Assembly (NCBI GenBank): GCA_009829735.1
Contig: CM020619.1
Span: forward strand, 12,267,777-12,331,776
Reading direction: 5' to 3'
DNA from: Pyropia yezoensis
Taxonomy: Eukaryota; Rhodophyta; Bangiophyceae; Bangiales; Bangiaceae
Length of the DNA: 64,000 bases
Positions 31,417-39,883 of the stretch are shown piece after piece. The translations under genes and the position numbers were made by a program. The first letter of the stretch is position 1. The number at the start of each line of letters is the position of its first letter. The notes below the pieces were generated by a model. The model did no database searches. It was given only the letters and a program-made list of their open reading frames with translations, and was not told where the DNA came from.

Positions 31417-32406
31417 TTCGGGCTTCGGAGTGGCGCTGCCAGCCTGCTCTTGCTTCGGAGGTACGTCTAAGGCCGTCAAGTTGGATGCCAGCTCTTGTTG
31501 CAGGTTCAAGAGGTCTTCCTTGCTCATAGCACGAGCGGACCCCCGGTAAGGCTCTGCTGTACCAACTCGGGTGCCCTTGGCGAGGGTTATTGGCTTCCGG
31601 CTCACGTTGACGATCAGCACCGAGAACGGGGTGTGCCTTTCTACCTTCTTGTGATGTTCGTGGGCCAAGTATAACCGGAGTTTCGCCAGAAATTCCTTAC
31701 GTCCGTAGATCAGGCATTGACCTGCAGTTCGGGTCGTTACTTGAACCTTGGTCTCCGAGCGAGGAGGTAGGAGCACCGGTTTGAAGAGAGTCAAGGTAGA
31801 GGGTGGAATGCGTTCCTTGTTGTTCTTGACTACACGAACCTTGGCATCCAGATGCTCCAACACCGGTGACACAAACCCATGGTTGAACTGCACCTTTCCT
31901 TCTCCGGGTAGGATGCTCTTGACATGCTGCCACTGGAAGTCCCAGCCTAGGATGAGGTGGACCGATAGAGTCTTGACTACTAGAAAGGGAAAAAGCATTG
32001 GTTCATTGTTGACATAGATGGCGACGGGAAGACGGCCAAGCGGTCGTAGGGTTTGACCTGAAGCTTCAACAATATGGGTTCTGGTAGGCGCTCTCCAGGC
32101 ATGTCGACGCCAGCCCGGAGGTAACAGGTTCTCAGTGATGACGCTTGGTCCGGCTCCCGCGTCAACCACCGGCGTAACAGCTTGGGGGAGGCTATCCCCC
32201 ACACGCATACGAGCATTAATCTTGAGGTTTTCCTTACGCAGGACAATCAAGGTCCCCTTGAACAAACAGGGTGTCCAGGCGGCTACCAGTTGAGCAGGTA
32301 ACTGCCGTCCTTTCTCCCGGCACGCAAGGGGAGAACGGGTAGAAGTACCCTGCCGTCGGAGGTTCGGGAAGACACTTGGGGAGAGCGCCTGCCCTACTCG
32401 TTTCTC
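31414..32406 (-). pseudogene. pol of second retrotransposon, part 1: protease
   Basis: The frame is open from the gag/pol overlap (minus strand GAGAAAC at 32400-32406) to TAA at 31414. The retropepsin-like motif is VVDAGAGPS; element 1 and most retropepsins have Thr or Ser at the second position, so the active-site loop is unusual. The later ILGWDF motif matches the second conserved part of the fold. The stop separates it from RT by only 4 codons and lies in the same frame. Confidence 0.82.
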
Positions 32407-34154
32407 GGGTCCGAGGAGTCCTTAGAGATTTCGGTCTCCAGGTCAAAGTCCGTAGGAGCTTCCCTTGCCAGAGCCTCCGTGATGCTCTGTGACATTGCCA
32501 CTCGGATTGCGTGTACCTGTGCCTTGTCCATCTTGGAAGGTGCTCGCCGGTCAGCCCAGTTGACCGCCTTTGCAAACACTAGTCCTTGACGCTTGAGTTT
32601 CTCCTGGAGATCCTTCGGAATGGTCGGGCACTGGTAGGACATGTGGTCCTCCTTCTGGCACAGCCAGCAAGACCGGAACCGCTGGTTCTTGACCTGCTTG
32701 GGGGCGACCAGGGAAGGTTGCTCCTTAGAAACGAAGCCGCCCCACTTGTCCCCTGACCCCACGGGTGAGGCCTCGCCAACTGCGAGTACCGGTACAGGGC
32801 TATCACCTCCCTTATACTTGTCGGGTCCGGGACGAACTCGCGACAACGGCTTGGGAGTTGATACCATGGGAGCTTGGAGGGCCTTGGCTTGCCGGTACTT
32901 GCCCTGGGTGTAGGCCATCACCTGCTGGAAGGTATGTTCTTGATGTTCCTGGTTGTAGTTCTCCGCATCCACTTGAAGATATTCAGGAAGCCCTTCCGAG
33001 AAGATCATCTTGAGCCTGTCCTCAGGGTAAACGTTGCCACAAGCCTCGCTCATCTCCCGGACACGACGGGCGAAGGCCTCTGGAGTCTCTTGTCTCTCCA
33101 TGGTTGCCCGGTTCAGCCTGCCGACTGCCGTACGCAGGGAGTCCGCGTCAGCGTAGTTGGACAGGAGCCAGTTAACCGCTTCCGGATAGCTCCCAACAGT
33201 ACGCCCAACAATGTGTCCGGCAGAGTCTGGTAGAACCTGTGCAAACCGCTGTTCCGCTTCTCCGGTCATGAAGCTAACCAGGAGGTAGAGAGCCTTGCCC
33301 TCGGACACATCGTTGTCGTTGCATGCCTTGACAAACCGGCGCAGGAAGGCAAAGATAAGCGCCGGTCTCTTCCCGGAAAACTTAGGATGTCCCCCGAAGC
33401 TCGGCTGCATTCGCCGGTTCAGGGATGCCATCTTCTTGGCCATCTTCCGGGTGTAACCTTGGTCTTGGTTCTCCAGCCGGTAGTTACCCCAATACGTGAC
33501 CTTGTTCAGGGTGGCATCTCCCACTTGGTGAGCAGGGAAGTCAAACTCGACTAGCCTGCGCTGAGTGGGACCAGGAGATGCGTCCCAGTCATATCCCTTC
33601 TCCGAGCTGGAGGAGCTGGTCTCGCTGGTGCTAGAGCGACGACGACGGCGCCGATGCCTCCGGCTGCTCCGGTTACCGGTCTTGGAGCTCCCCGCCCCAT
33701 AGGATGCAAGGGGAGGAAAAGCTTGGCCGGTCCCAGGAGTCGAGGTCTCAGGGAGGCCCGTAGAACCAGTTACAGCGGTGCCTCTGGCACTGCTAGTGCC
33801 CACAGGGAGAGGTGTATACACCCAGCTGCCGTGTGTGGGTCCAGGAGTAAACACACCAGGGGCTATCCCTGGAGGTTGAGGAGTAGAACCGACAGGAGGG
33901 AGACGTCTGCTGCGAGCGGACTCAAACGCCGTTGACCCCGGGGTGGCTCCCACAGGAGGAACAGCCGGAGGAACGGGAGCAGGAGGTACTTGGCCGCCTG
34001 TAGACTCCAGTCCGCTACCGGATGTCACACCCAGGTCTGCTTCACCCGTAGGGAGAACGCCGGGTTGGGCACCGTCCCCCGCGGTGACCAGGGATGCGTC
34101 AAGGGACGCGGGGTCTACCCCCTCGGGCACCGTCGTGCCAGGGAGGGTAGCCAT
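32394..34154 (-). CDS. gag of second retrotransposon
   Basis: 586 codons from ATG at 34154. N-terminal third is Pro/Thr/Ser/Gly-rich. An Arg-rich stretch (RSSRRHRRRRRRSS) near residue 175 may bind RNA or act in nuclear targeting. A capsid-like helical domain lies at about 250-430 (RPALIFAFLRRFVKACNDN, ETPEAFARRVREMSEACG). A CCHC zinc knuckle (CWLCQKEDHMSYQC) lies near residue 515. Ends ..RNE-TAG. Pol lies in the -1 frame as in element 1, but the slippery site reads GAGAAAC, one G-to-A away from the canonical GGGAAAC of element 1. Confidence 0.9.
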   Translation of the reverse strand: MATLPGTTVPEGVDPASLDASLVTAGDGAQPGVLPTGEADLGVTSGSGLESTGGQVPPAPVPPAVPPVGATPGSTAFESARSRRLPPVGSTPQPPGIAPGVFTPGPTHGSWVYTPLPVGTSSARGTAVTGSTGLPETSTPGTGQAFPPLASYGAGSSKTGNRSSRRHRRRRRRSSTSETSSSSSEKGYDWDASPGPTQRRLVEFDFPAHQVGDATLNKVTYWGNYRLENQDQGYTRKMAKKMASLNRRMQPSFGGHPKFSGKRPALIFAFLRRFVKACNDNDVSEGKALYLLVSFMTGEAEQRFAQVLPDSAGHIVGRTVGSYPEAVNWLLSNYADADSLRTAVGRLNRATMERQETPEAFARRVREMSEACGNVYPEDRLKMIFSEGLPEYLQVDAENYNQEHQEHTFQQVMAYTQGKYRQAKALQAPMVSTPKPLSRVRPGPDKYKGGDSPVPVLAVGEASPVGSGDKWGGFVSKEQPSLVAPKQVKNQRFRSCWLCQKEDHMSYQCPTIPKDLQEKLKRQGLVFAKAVNWADRRAPSKMDKAQVHAIRVAMSQSITEALAREAPTDFDLETEISKDSSDPRNE

Positions 34155-34341
34155 GTTGGTCTCTTGACAGCCACAGTCCAGTTGCCTGCGTGTCCAAAGA
34201 TCGCAAGACCACAAGAGAGGGGTTGGAGAGCCAGGAATGGGATTCCCGTGAACGGGTGCAAATAATTCCCAAACCACAGAAAAAGACAGAACAGGAACAA
34301 CCCAACCGCTGCTCCCAAATGTCTCTTCTCAAACACTCCTG

Positions 34342-34359
34342 TCCCCTGCTGCTCCACCA
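34342..34359 (-). other. Primer-binding site of second retrotransposon
   Basis: Minus strand TGGTGGAGCAGCAGGGGA, starting 4 bases inside the 5' LTR. It is the same sequence as the primer site of element 1, so both families should use the same tRNA primer. Confidence 0.82.
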
Positions 34360-34363
34360 AATA

Positions 34364-34934
34364 TGTGGTATAAAACTCGATCCTCTCAGACACGTGTCAA
34401 TATCCCTCGGGGGAAAGGGACAGGTAACACAGAAAGGGGAACTACGAGAATGGTATGCCTGTTGCCTCACGTGCCTGCTCGCAGAGCAAACAGATACGCA
34501 CGGTAGTGCACACGGGGAAGAGGAAAGCAAACGTGCAGTTGTCTTTTTCCTGAGGGCGCGGGCCAAAGGCGCCTCGCTGTCCCTCTTAACGTGCATCTGG
34601 GGGAGCCTCGGCACGTTGGCCAGGTAGCCCCCCCATAACCCCGAGTGGCCCCGACCCGAGTCTAACCTCGTCAGGTCGGGGGCCACTATCACTACTAATT
34701 CTATTCCCACTCACTAATCTCACACTCAATTTCTCTCAAATCAAGTCCCTCACAAGTATGCAAAAACCCATCAGAAATCCCTCTCTCACGTGTGGATAGC
34801 GTAGTCCACCGCATCCCAGTGCCGGGCACGGGCCACGGCCGCAAACCATCACCACACGGCGGGCGTGTTCTGGCACCTGGTGCCCTCTGGTTGTAGTCCC
34901 GGGTCGGCGCCATGTCGGGGCCAGGGATGCTACA
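34364..34934 (-). repeat. 5' LTR of second retrotransposon
   Basis: 571 bp, near-identical to 25285-25855. Followed on the right by TACAT, the target duplication. The plus-strand TATAAAA at its left end (34369-34375) points rightward, toward the uS19 gene about 1.4 kb away. Confidence 0.95.
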
Positions 34935-35045
34935 TACATGAGCGAGCGTCAAACACGGAAGACAACCACAGGGCTGTTAGGCCTAAGTCATACAAAGGTC
35001 TGCGGGCTACTTACGTGATCAGCCGTGCTCATCGCCATTGAGAGG

Positions 35046-35671
35046 CGTTCCGAGACATTGTGGCGGCGATGTGGCGAAGCGATAGTGGCGCCACAAGCAG
35101 GGCGCCACGACCATCAAACCGTTCCGAGACATTCTCGCACTCAGTCCTTCATGGCAACGCGCAGTACATCAATTAAACCAAAATTGAGAGCGAGAATACA
35201 GCCTGCCCACAACTCATGTTCTTTCCGAGGCGTGTCCAGGTGTGCTGACGTGCGGGTCGGGAGGAGATGGCAGCGCAGCAGTGGTGACGAGGACGCAGCG
35301 TCGCTGGTGGTAATCTTGCTAAGGGGCTCGTGGGCGCTTCGACTGAGGTGGGAACATATGCCGAGGGCCAGAGGTCCGGAAAGCTGCTGCGGGGCGCTCC
35401 ATCGACGTCGACCACCGAGATCGGTCATGCCGCGGCCATGGGTGTCCATCAGTTTCGAATTCCTCGTCTACACAACCAGTCCGTGTGTCAGGTCTCAAAA
35501 AAAATTACGGGCTTGACTGCCACATTGTGGCGCCACGTGGCGTTCGCCACAAGCCACACGGTTGTGGCGCCGCGTTTGTGGCGGCGGCCCCCCGCTTCCC
35601 GAGCAGCCAATCAAATCACGAGAAAGCTCGCCACAATCGCCTCGCCACCCGCCACATCGTGTCTCGGAACG
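35046..35671. mobile_element. MITE-like element with imperfect ~45-bp terminal inverted repeats
   Basis: The left end CGTTCCGAGACATTGTGGCG and the right end, read in reverse complement CGTTCCGAGACACGATGTGG, pair over about 45 bases with small gaps. Subterminal GTGGCG/CGCCAC motifs recur many times, and a third CGTTCCGAGACATT lies at 35121. No transposase is encoded, and I see no clear target duplication. Short GTGGCG-like subterminal repeats are typical of non-autonomous DNA transposons; the superfamily cannot be assigned. It ends 120 bases before the uS19 start codon, so it may supply part of that promoter. Confidence 0.65.
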
Positions 35672-35791
35672 GGCCTGAGCGTCCGGCGAAGTGCCTCTTC
35701 GCTACTCGTCACGCGTGTTGCCGAAGTCATCGCGTTTTTTGGTTCGTGCCCTTCACCACCTCTCCCGCCTTTTTCCTCCTCTTCCTCGGCC

Positions 35792-36144
35792 ATGTCGGTG
35801 TTTACTGCCACTCGTATCGCCTCCATGGCGCGGTCTGTTTGGAAGGGTCCTTTTGCAGACCCGCTGGTGCCCTTTGCGGTAACCCCCCCCCCCCCACCGC
35901 GAAGGGCGCGACCGTCCTCGGCACCCGCCGCTCAATGATCCTCCCCGAGTGGGTCGGCACCACGATCGCTGTCCACAATGGAAAGTCCTTCCTGGGCGTC
36001 ACCGTTGTGGAGGACATGATAGGTCACCGGCTGGGCGAGTTTGCGCCCACCCGCCAGCCAACCATCCACAAGGCAGTCCTGGCGCGAAACAAGGCGGCGG
36101 CGGCTGCAGCAGCAGCGGCGCGGCGGCGCAAGGCCGCATCTTGA
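35792..36144 (+). CDS. rps19: Ribosomal protein uS19, mitochondrial-type, frameshifted at a C-run
   Basis: Small-subunit ribosomal protein that contacts the head of the 30S-type particle. The N-terminus from ATG 35792 has a short extension, then [13 protein letters not shown], the uS19 signature start. The C-terminal half ([29 protein letters not shown]) is in the next frame. The switch falls in a 13-C run at 35883-35895; 11 or 14 C would make one frame, giving about 117 residues. That points to a homopolymer sequencing error rather than loss of the gene. A tail of about 20 Ala/Arg/Lys residues follows the domain. Red algal plastids usually encode their own uS19, so a nuclear copy of this bacterial-like type is probably imported into mitochondria; this is an inference. 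Confidence 0.85.
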
Positions 36145-36931
36145 GCCGGGGGGGAGCTGTCTTCTGCTTGCGTGCGAGAGAGGGGGTCAAAGGGCAGCGC
36201 TGCTGGTGTGGGGTTGTTTGCTCTACTTATCAGCGGCGGCGGTCGGCAGCGACGGGCGGCATTGGCGGGAAGTGCTCTGGGGTGGGGTCAGCGTTTGACG
36301 GCCACAGACGATGGTGAACAGCGTCTGGGCGGCACTGGCTCGGCGGTGACGGCTGGGCAGCTGTGGCCAGCGGTTGAACGGCAGTGTTGGGTCGGCGCAC
36401 CTGCGTCGCAAGGTACCCACGTGCTGCTCCTCCCATCCCCCCTGTTCTACTGCGGTTGGGTAGGTACGTTTCACCTTGGGCTGGCTGCCTTTACCGTATT
36501 GCGGCGCTTTCTTGACCTCTCATCGACGTCAGTGCCCTGTGCCTGCTGGGACATCCTCACACCCGAGCGTCACTCTGCCCGCTCTTCATCCAGCTGCTTT
36601 GGACTCTGGTTGTCGGCAACGCCTCTCGGCCGTTCTGTACATGCCCACAGTAAGTCGGGCTCTGACTGCCATATCCGCCGCACATCTGGCTGCGCGCGCA
36701 GTGCCCCTCCCGCTCAAAGCCGTCGTGGTTATCGAGGTAGTACGGCGGCATTAGTCTCATGCAGAAATATATGGATGAGAGAGGATCTAGTGGGCGCGAG
36801 CACCACGGCTACTGTAGTTGAGCAGAAGTTCACCAAGATGAACCACTACCGTGCCGCTTGAGACGACGCTCGCGACAACAATCCCGGATAAGATGGAAAA
36901 AAGAATGAGCAACCAACGAAAAGCAGCAGCG
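36145..36931. other. Intergenic region, no gene seen
   Basis: Spacer between uS19 (plus) and the convergent beta'-COP gene (minus). Short ORFs have no recognisable motif. It should hold the two 3' UTRs. Confidence 0.6.
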
Positions 36932-39883
36932 CTATGCGTCTGCCTCCTCTGTCGCGTCAAAGTCTGGGATGTCGTCGCCAAAGCCCGCCCCCGCCTCTCC
37001 GAAGTCCACCCCATCATCGCCAAACTCAGCGTCTTCAAACCCACCGCCGAAGTCGACGTCGGGGGCGTCCTCGACTGGCGCCTCCTCGCCATTGGCAGTC
37101 GCTGTGTCCGCCTCGGCCGCTGGCGGAGACGCCTCGCGCTTCGTCGCCTCGGGCCCGTCCGCGGCAGCGGCAGCGTCCGACGTGGAAAGCGTTACTGTAT
37201 CCGCGACGGCACCCGCTACGGACGCAAACGCACCCGCCGCTGCGGATGCCACGCCGTCCACAACACCCTCCGTGGCAGGGGTGTCGGCCTCAGGCTCCAG
37301 CTCCGCCGCAATCTCGTCCGGGAGCCCGTCCCCATTGGCAAGTTCGAGCCCCGCCAGCAAGTCGGACACGTCTGTCATCGGCTCGTGCGCATGATCTGGA
37401 AAGGCCGACGCCGGCAGCGTCGCCCGACGCGCGTACAGTGCAGCTACCGCCTTCTCAATCTCTAGCGAGCTGGCATAGCCGGGGAAAAGGTGGGAGTGCT
37501 CATCGGGACTGCCGAGCGCATCCGCGATGCGCACGTTGCCTGCCTTGCGAAGGTCTGACCGCCACCGCTGCACCAGACGCGGGACCGCCGACGGTAGGTA
37601 GGTGCGCGCAAAGACGGCCGCCTCAGCAGCACGGCCCGCAGAAAGCAGCTGATCGATGCAGCCGTTGAGGTCACCAACCAAAAAGTGAGACAGGAAAGCG
37701 ACATTCATCTTGCCTGCCCCGCCAGCTGCAGACGCCACCGACGAAAGGCCGTCCCGGTTCCCGGCCGCCGTATGCAATGTCAAAAGCCCGGCGAAGTCGT
37801 CCACAGCGTTCATACACTCTTCCGCAAGGGCAAAATCGCCGCGAGCAGCTGCCAGCTCCGACAGTTGCCGCCACTTCAGCTCCGACGGGAATTCACGGGC
37901 AATGGACGCCGCCATATCTAGCTTACCAAGCGCAAGCGCCAGCTCGCAACGGTAGTCACCATCCGTAGCCAGCTCCAGGGCGCCCTCACGAAGGCCCTGC
38001 GACTCAAGAAAGCGGGCCAGCTTGTTGTGCTCGCTCTTTGGAATGCGCCCCAGCACCGCATCGGCAGTGGCCTTATCGCCCCGAACAATAGCGGTCTTGA
38101 ACTCGAGCACTGCCAGCAGCAGCACGTAGCTGACCACCGCTCCATGTTTGTCCACCAGATACAGCCGGTTCTCCTTCGGCAGGTAGCCCAACAGGTACAA
38201 CGGGCGGTCCAGATGGAAAAGCGTCGCCACTTCTGCCCCCACCGTGTAGTTCAGGCGCCCGTTGCCATTGGTGTAGACAAAGCAGTCGCCCACCCAGCGG
38301 CCCGAATGGGCGGTGTCGGGAACTTGGTGCAGCAATTCGAAGGCATCCTCCACACCATCCGCATCAAGGACTCCACCTGAAGCATCCAGGGCAGCGTCCA
38401 CAGCGCCGCGGTTGTACGACAGCACAAAGAGAGCTTCCTGGGATGCTACCGCCACGAGCGCCGCGCTATCCGCCCAGTACACCGAACGGGTAGTGACATC
38501 GATACGGCGCACCAGCGCAAGCGTCTCCCAATCATAAAAGCATACAAAATCTGGGCCGCGGACACCCAGAAGGGCGCCCCCAAAGATGGCATCCGTCTGG
38601 AAAGGCAGCCGCAGGGCGGTCCGTTCTTGGAAGGCCTTGTTGTACACGCGCACGTCAGACGAGCCAATGCGTACAGCGTACTCCCCCGCGCCACCGTCCC
38701 ACACCACCTCGTCTGCCGTCCCGAACGCCTTGTTCCGCCAGGCCAACGCTGTATAGATGATGTACTCGCCGTCGCCGCAGACAGCGACAAAGCGACCGTT
38801 GGGGGAGTGCGCCACGGACTGGGGGTAGATCTCGCACGAGCCCAGCTCCTTGGACGGGAGCACCACCCGCTCTCCGTCCTTGAGGCTGTCCGCATTTGCG
38901 TTGCGCACATTAACAGTGCTGATCTCGTTGTGCTTGGCCAAGATGACCTTACCGCCGTTGTCCATCGAAGCAACTGGCTCGTCCTTACCCAGCTGCAACA
39001 GCACCGAGCCATTGTCAAAGCCCAATGCAACTAGGTTGGAGCCCTTCAGGTAGGCCACCGACCAACACCGGTCCAATCCATAGTTAAGCGTTGTCTCAAG
39101 CCGGTAGGTGTTGGCATGCCACAGCAGCACCGACCCGTCCTCAGAGCCCGAAACAATCAGCGGACGATCCGGAAGGAAGGCCACCGCGGACACGTTGTGG
39201 GAATGCCCCGTTAGCGTGGTCACGCAGCTCTTGGTCTGATAGTCCCAGATCTTGACAGACCGGTCGTCCGAACCGGTGACAAGGTACGGCTTGTCGCCGC
39301 CTGAGTAGTAGTCAATGCTGTTGACACCCTTCTCGTGGCCCTCGAGGGTGTAGTTGGGCACAGGGGAAGAAAGGCTCCACACTTTGACGGTGTGGTCCAG
39401 ACTGGCAGTCGCAAACGTGTTCGGATCCTTGGGATTGAACCGCACCTGCATGATGTAGTGCGAGTGGCCCTCCAGCACTTGCATGCACGACCATCCCTTT
39501 TCCCAGTCCCAAATCTTGATCAGCATGTCATCCGAACAGGACACCACCAGCGGCAGCGTCGGGTGCACGGCGATAGACCGGATGTAGTCCTGGTGAGCCT
39601 CAAACGTCGCCACCTTGTCCATCGTGTTGTAGTTGTACACGCGGATGAACATGTCATCAGCCCCGACGATGACCCATTGCTGCCTGGGAATGAAGGCCCC
39701 ACAACGGACGGGCTGCTCCGACACCTCCCAGCTCTTAACCACTTGCTGCGTGGTGTGGTCATAAATGAAGACGTGCCCGTCGTACAGCGACGCCAGCACC
39801 CATGGCTCGGTGGGGTGAATGTCCACGCACTTGACACGCTCCGAGCGAGCGCTCAGCTTCTTCTTAATATCCAGCCGAAGAGG
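36932..39883 (-). CDS. COPB2: Coatomer subunit beta' (beta'-COP)
   Basis: A subunit of the COPI coat that covers Golgi-derived vesicles and carries retrograde cargo to the ER; its WD40 propeller binds dilysine signals. The N-terminal ~300 residues form WD40 repeats (VKCVDIHPTEPWVLASLYDG, SVKIWDY, HSHNVSAVAFLPDRPLIVSGSEDGS), followed by the coatomer WD-associated region and an alpha-solenoid. The last ~110 residues are acidic and Ala-rich, end EEADA, and are longer than in many homologues. The coding frame begins right after an acceptor-like TTATAG at 39884-39889 with P-L-R-L-D-I-K, the residues that normally follow the start Met. The ATG is therefore on an upstream exon; ATG-GTGCGT at 40411-40416 (minus) is a candidate. 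Divergent from the FZL gene. Confidence 0.93.
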   Translation of the reverse strand, partial: PLRLDIKKKLSARSERVKCVDIHPTEPWVLASLYDGHVFIYDHTTQQVVKSWEVSEQPVRCGAFIPRQQWVIVGADDMFIRVYNYNTMDKVATFEAHQDYIRSIAVHPTLPLVVSCSDDMLIKIWDWEKGWSCMQVLEGHSHYIMQVRFNPKDPNTFATASLDHTVKVWSLSSPVPNYTLEGHEKGVNSIDYYSGGDKPYLVTGSDDRSVKIWDYQTKSCVTTLTGHSHNVSAVAFLPDRPLIVSGSEDGSVLLWHANTYRLETTLNYGLDRCWSVAYLKGSNLVALGFDNGSVLLQLGKDEPVASMDNGGKVILAKHNEISTVNVRNANADSLKDGERVVLPSKELGSCEIYPQSVAHSPNGRFVAVCGDGEYIIYTALAWRNKAFGTADEVVWDGGAGEYAVRIGSSDVRVYNKAFQERTALRLPFQTDAIFGGALLGVRGPDFVCFYDWETLALVRRIDVTTRSVYWADSAALVAVASQEALFVLSYNRGAVDAALDASGGVLDADGVEDAFELLHQVPDTAHSGRWVGDCFVYTNGNGRLNYTVGAEVATLFHLDRPLYLLGYLPKENRLYLVDKHGAVVSYVLLLAVLEFKTAIVRGDKATADAVLGRIPKSEHNKLARFLESQGLREGALELATDGDYRCELALALGKLDMAASIAREFPSELKWRQLSELAAARGDFALAEECMNAVDDFAGLLTLHTAAGNRDGLSSVASAAGGAGKMNVAFLSHFLVGDLNGCIDQLLSAGRAAEAAVFARTYLPSAVPRLVQRWRSDLRKAGNVRIADALGSPDEHSHLFPGYASSLEIEKAVAALYARRATLPASAFPDHAHEPMTDVSDLLAGLELANGDGLPDEIAAELEPEADTPATEGVVDGVASAAAGAFASVAGAVADTVTLSTSDAAAAADGPEATKREASPPAAEADTATANGEEAPVEDAPDVDFGGGFEDAEFGDDGVDFGEAGAGFGDDIPDFDATEEADA

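Larger units (their letters stand above)
25285..34934 (-). mobile_element. Second Ty3/gypsy (chromovirus-like) retrotransposon, full length with target duplication
   Basis: Two 571-bp LTRs flank a 8.5-kb interior. The 5-bp direct repeat TACAT lies immediately outside both ends (25280-25284 and 34935-34939), proving an undisturbed insertion. Internal order on the minus strand is PBS, gag, protease, RT, RNase H, integrase, chromodomain; then an antisense ORF on the plus strand and the 3' LTR. The two LTRs differ at about nine sites by eye (roughly 1.5%), so the insertion is fairly recent. Pol carries two in-frame TAA codons and an altered RT active site, so the copy is non-autonomous. Sequence identity to element 1 is low except for the PBS and conserved motifs. 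Confidence 0.95.

Noticed and set aside
35792..35938. uS19 C-run as a programmed frameshift
   Set aside because: A 13-base homopolymer is a far more common site of sequencing error, and uS19 genes are not known to use frameshifting.
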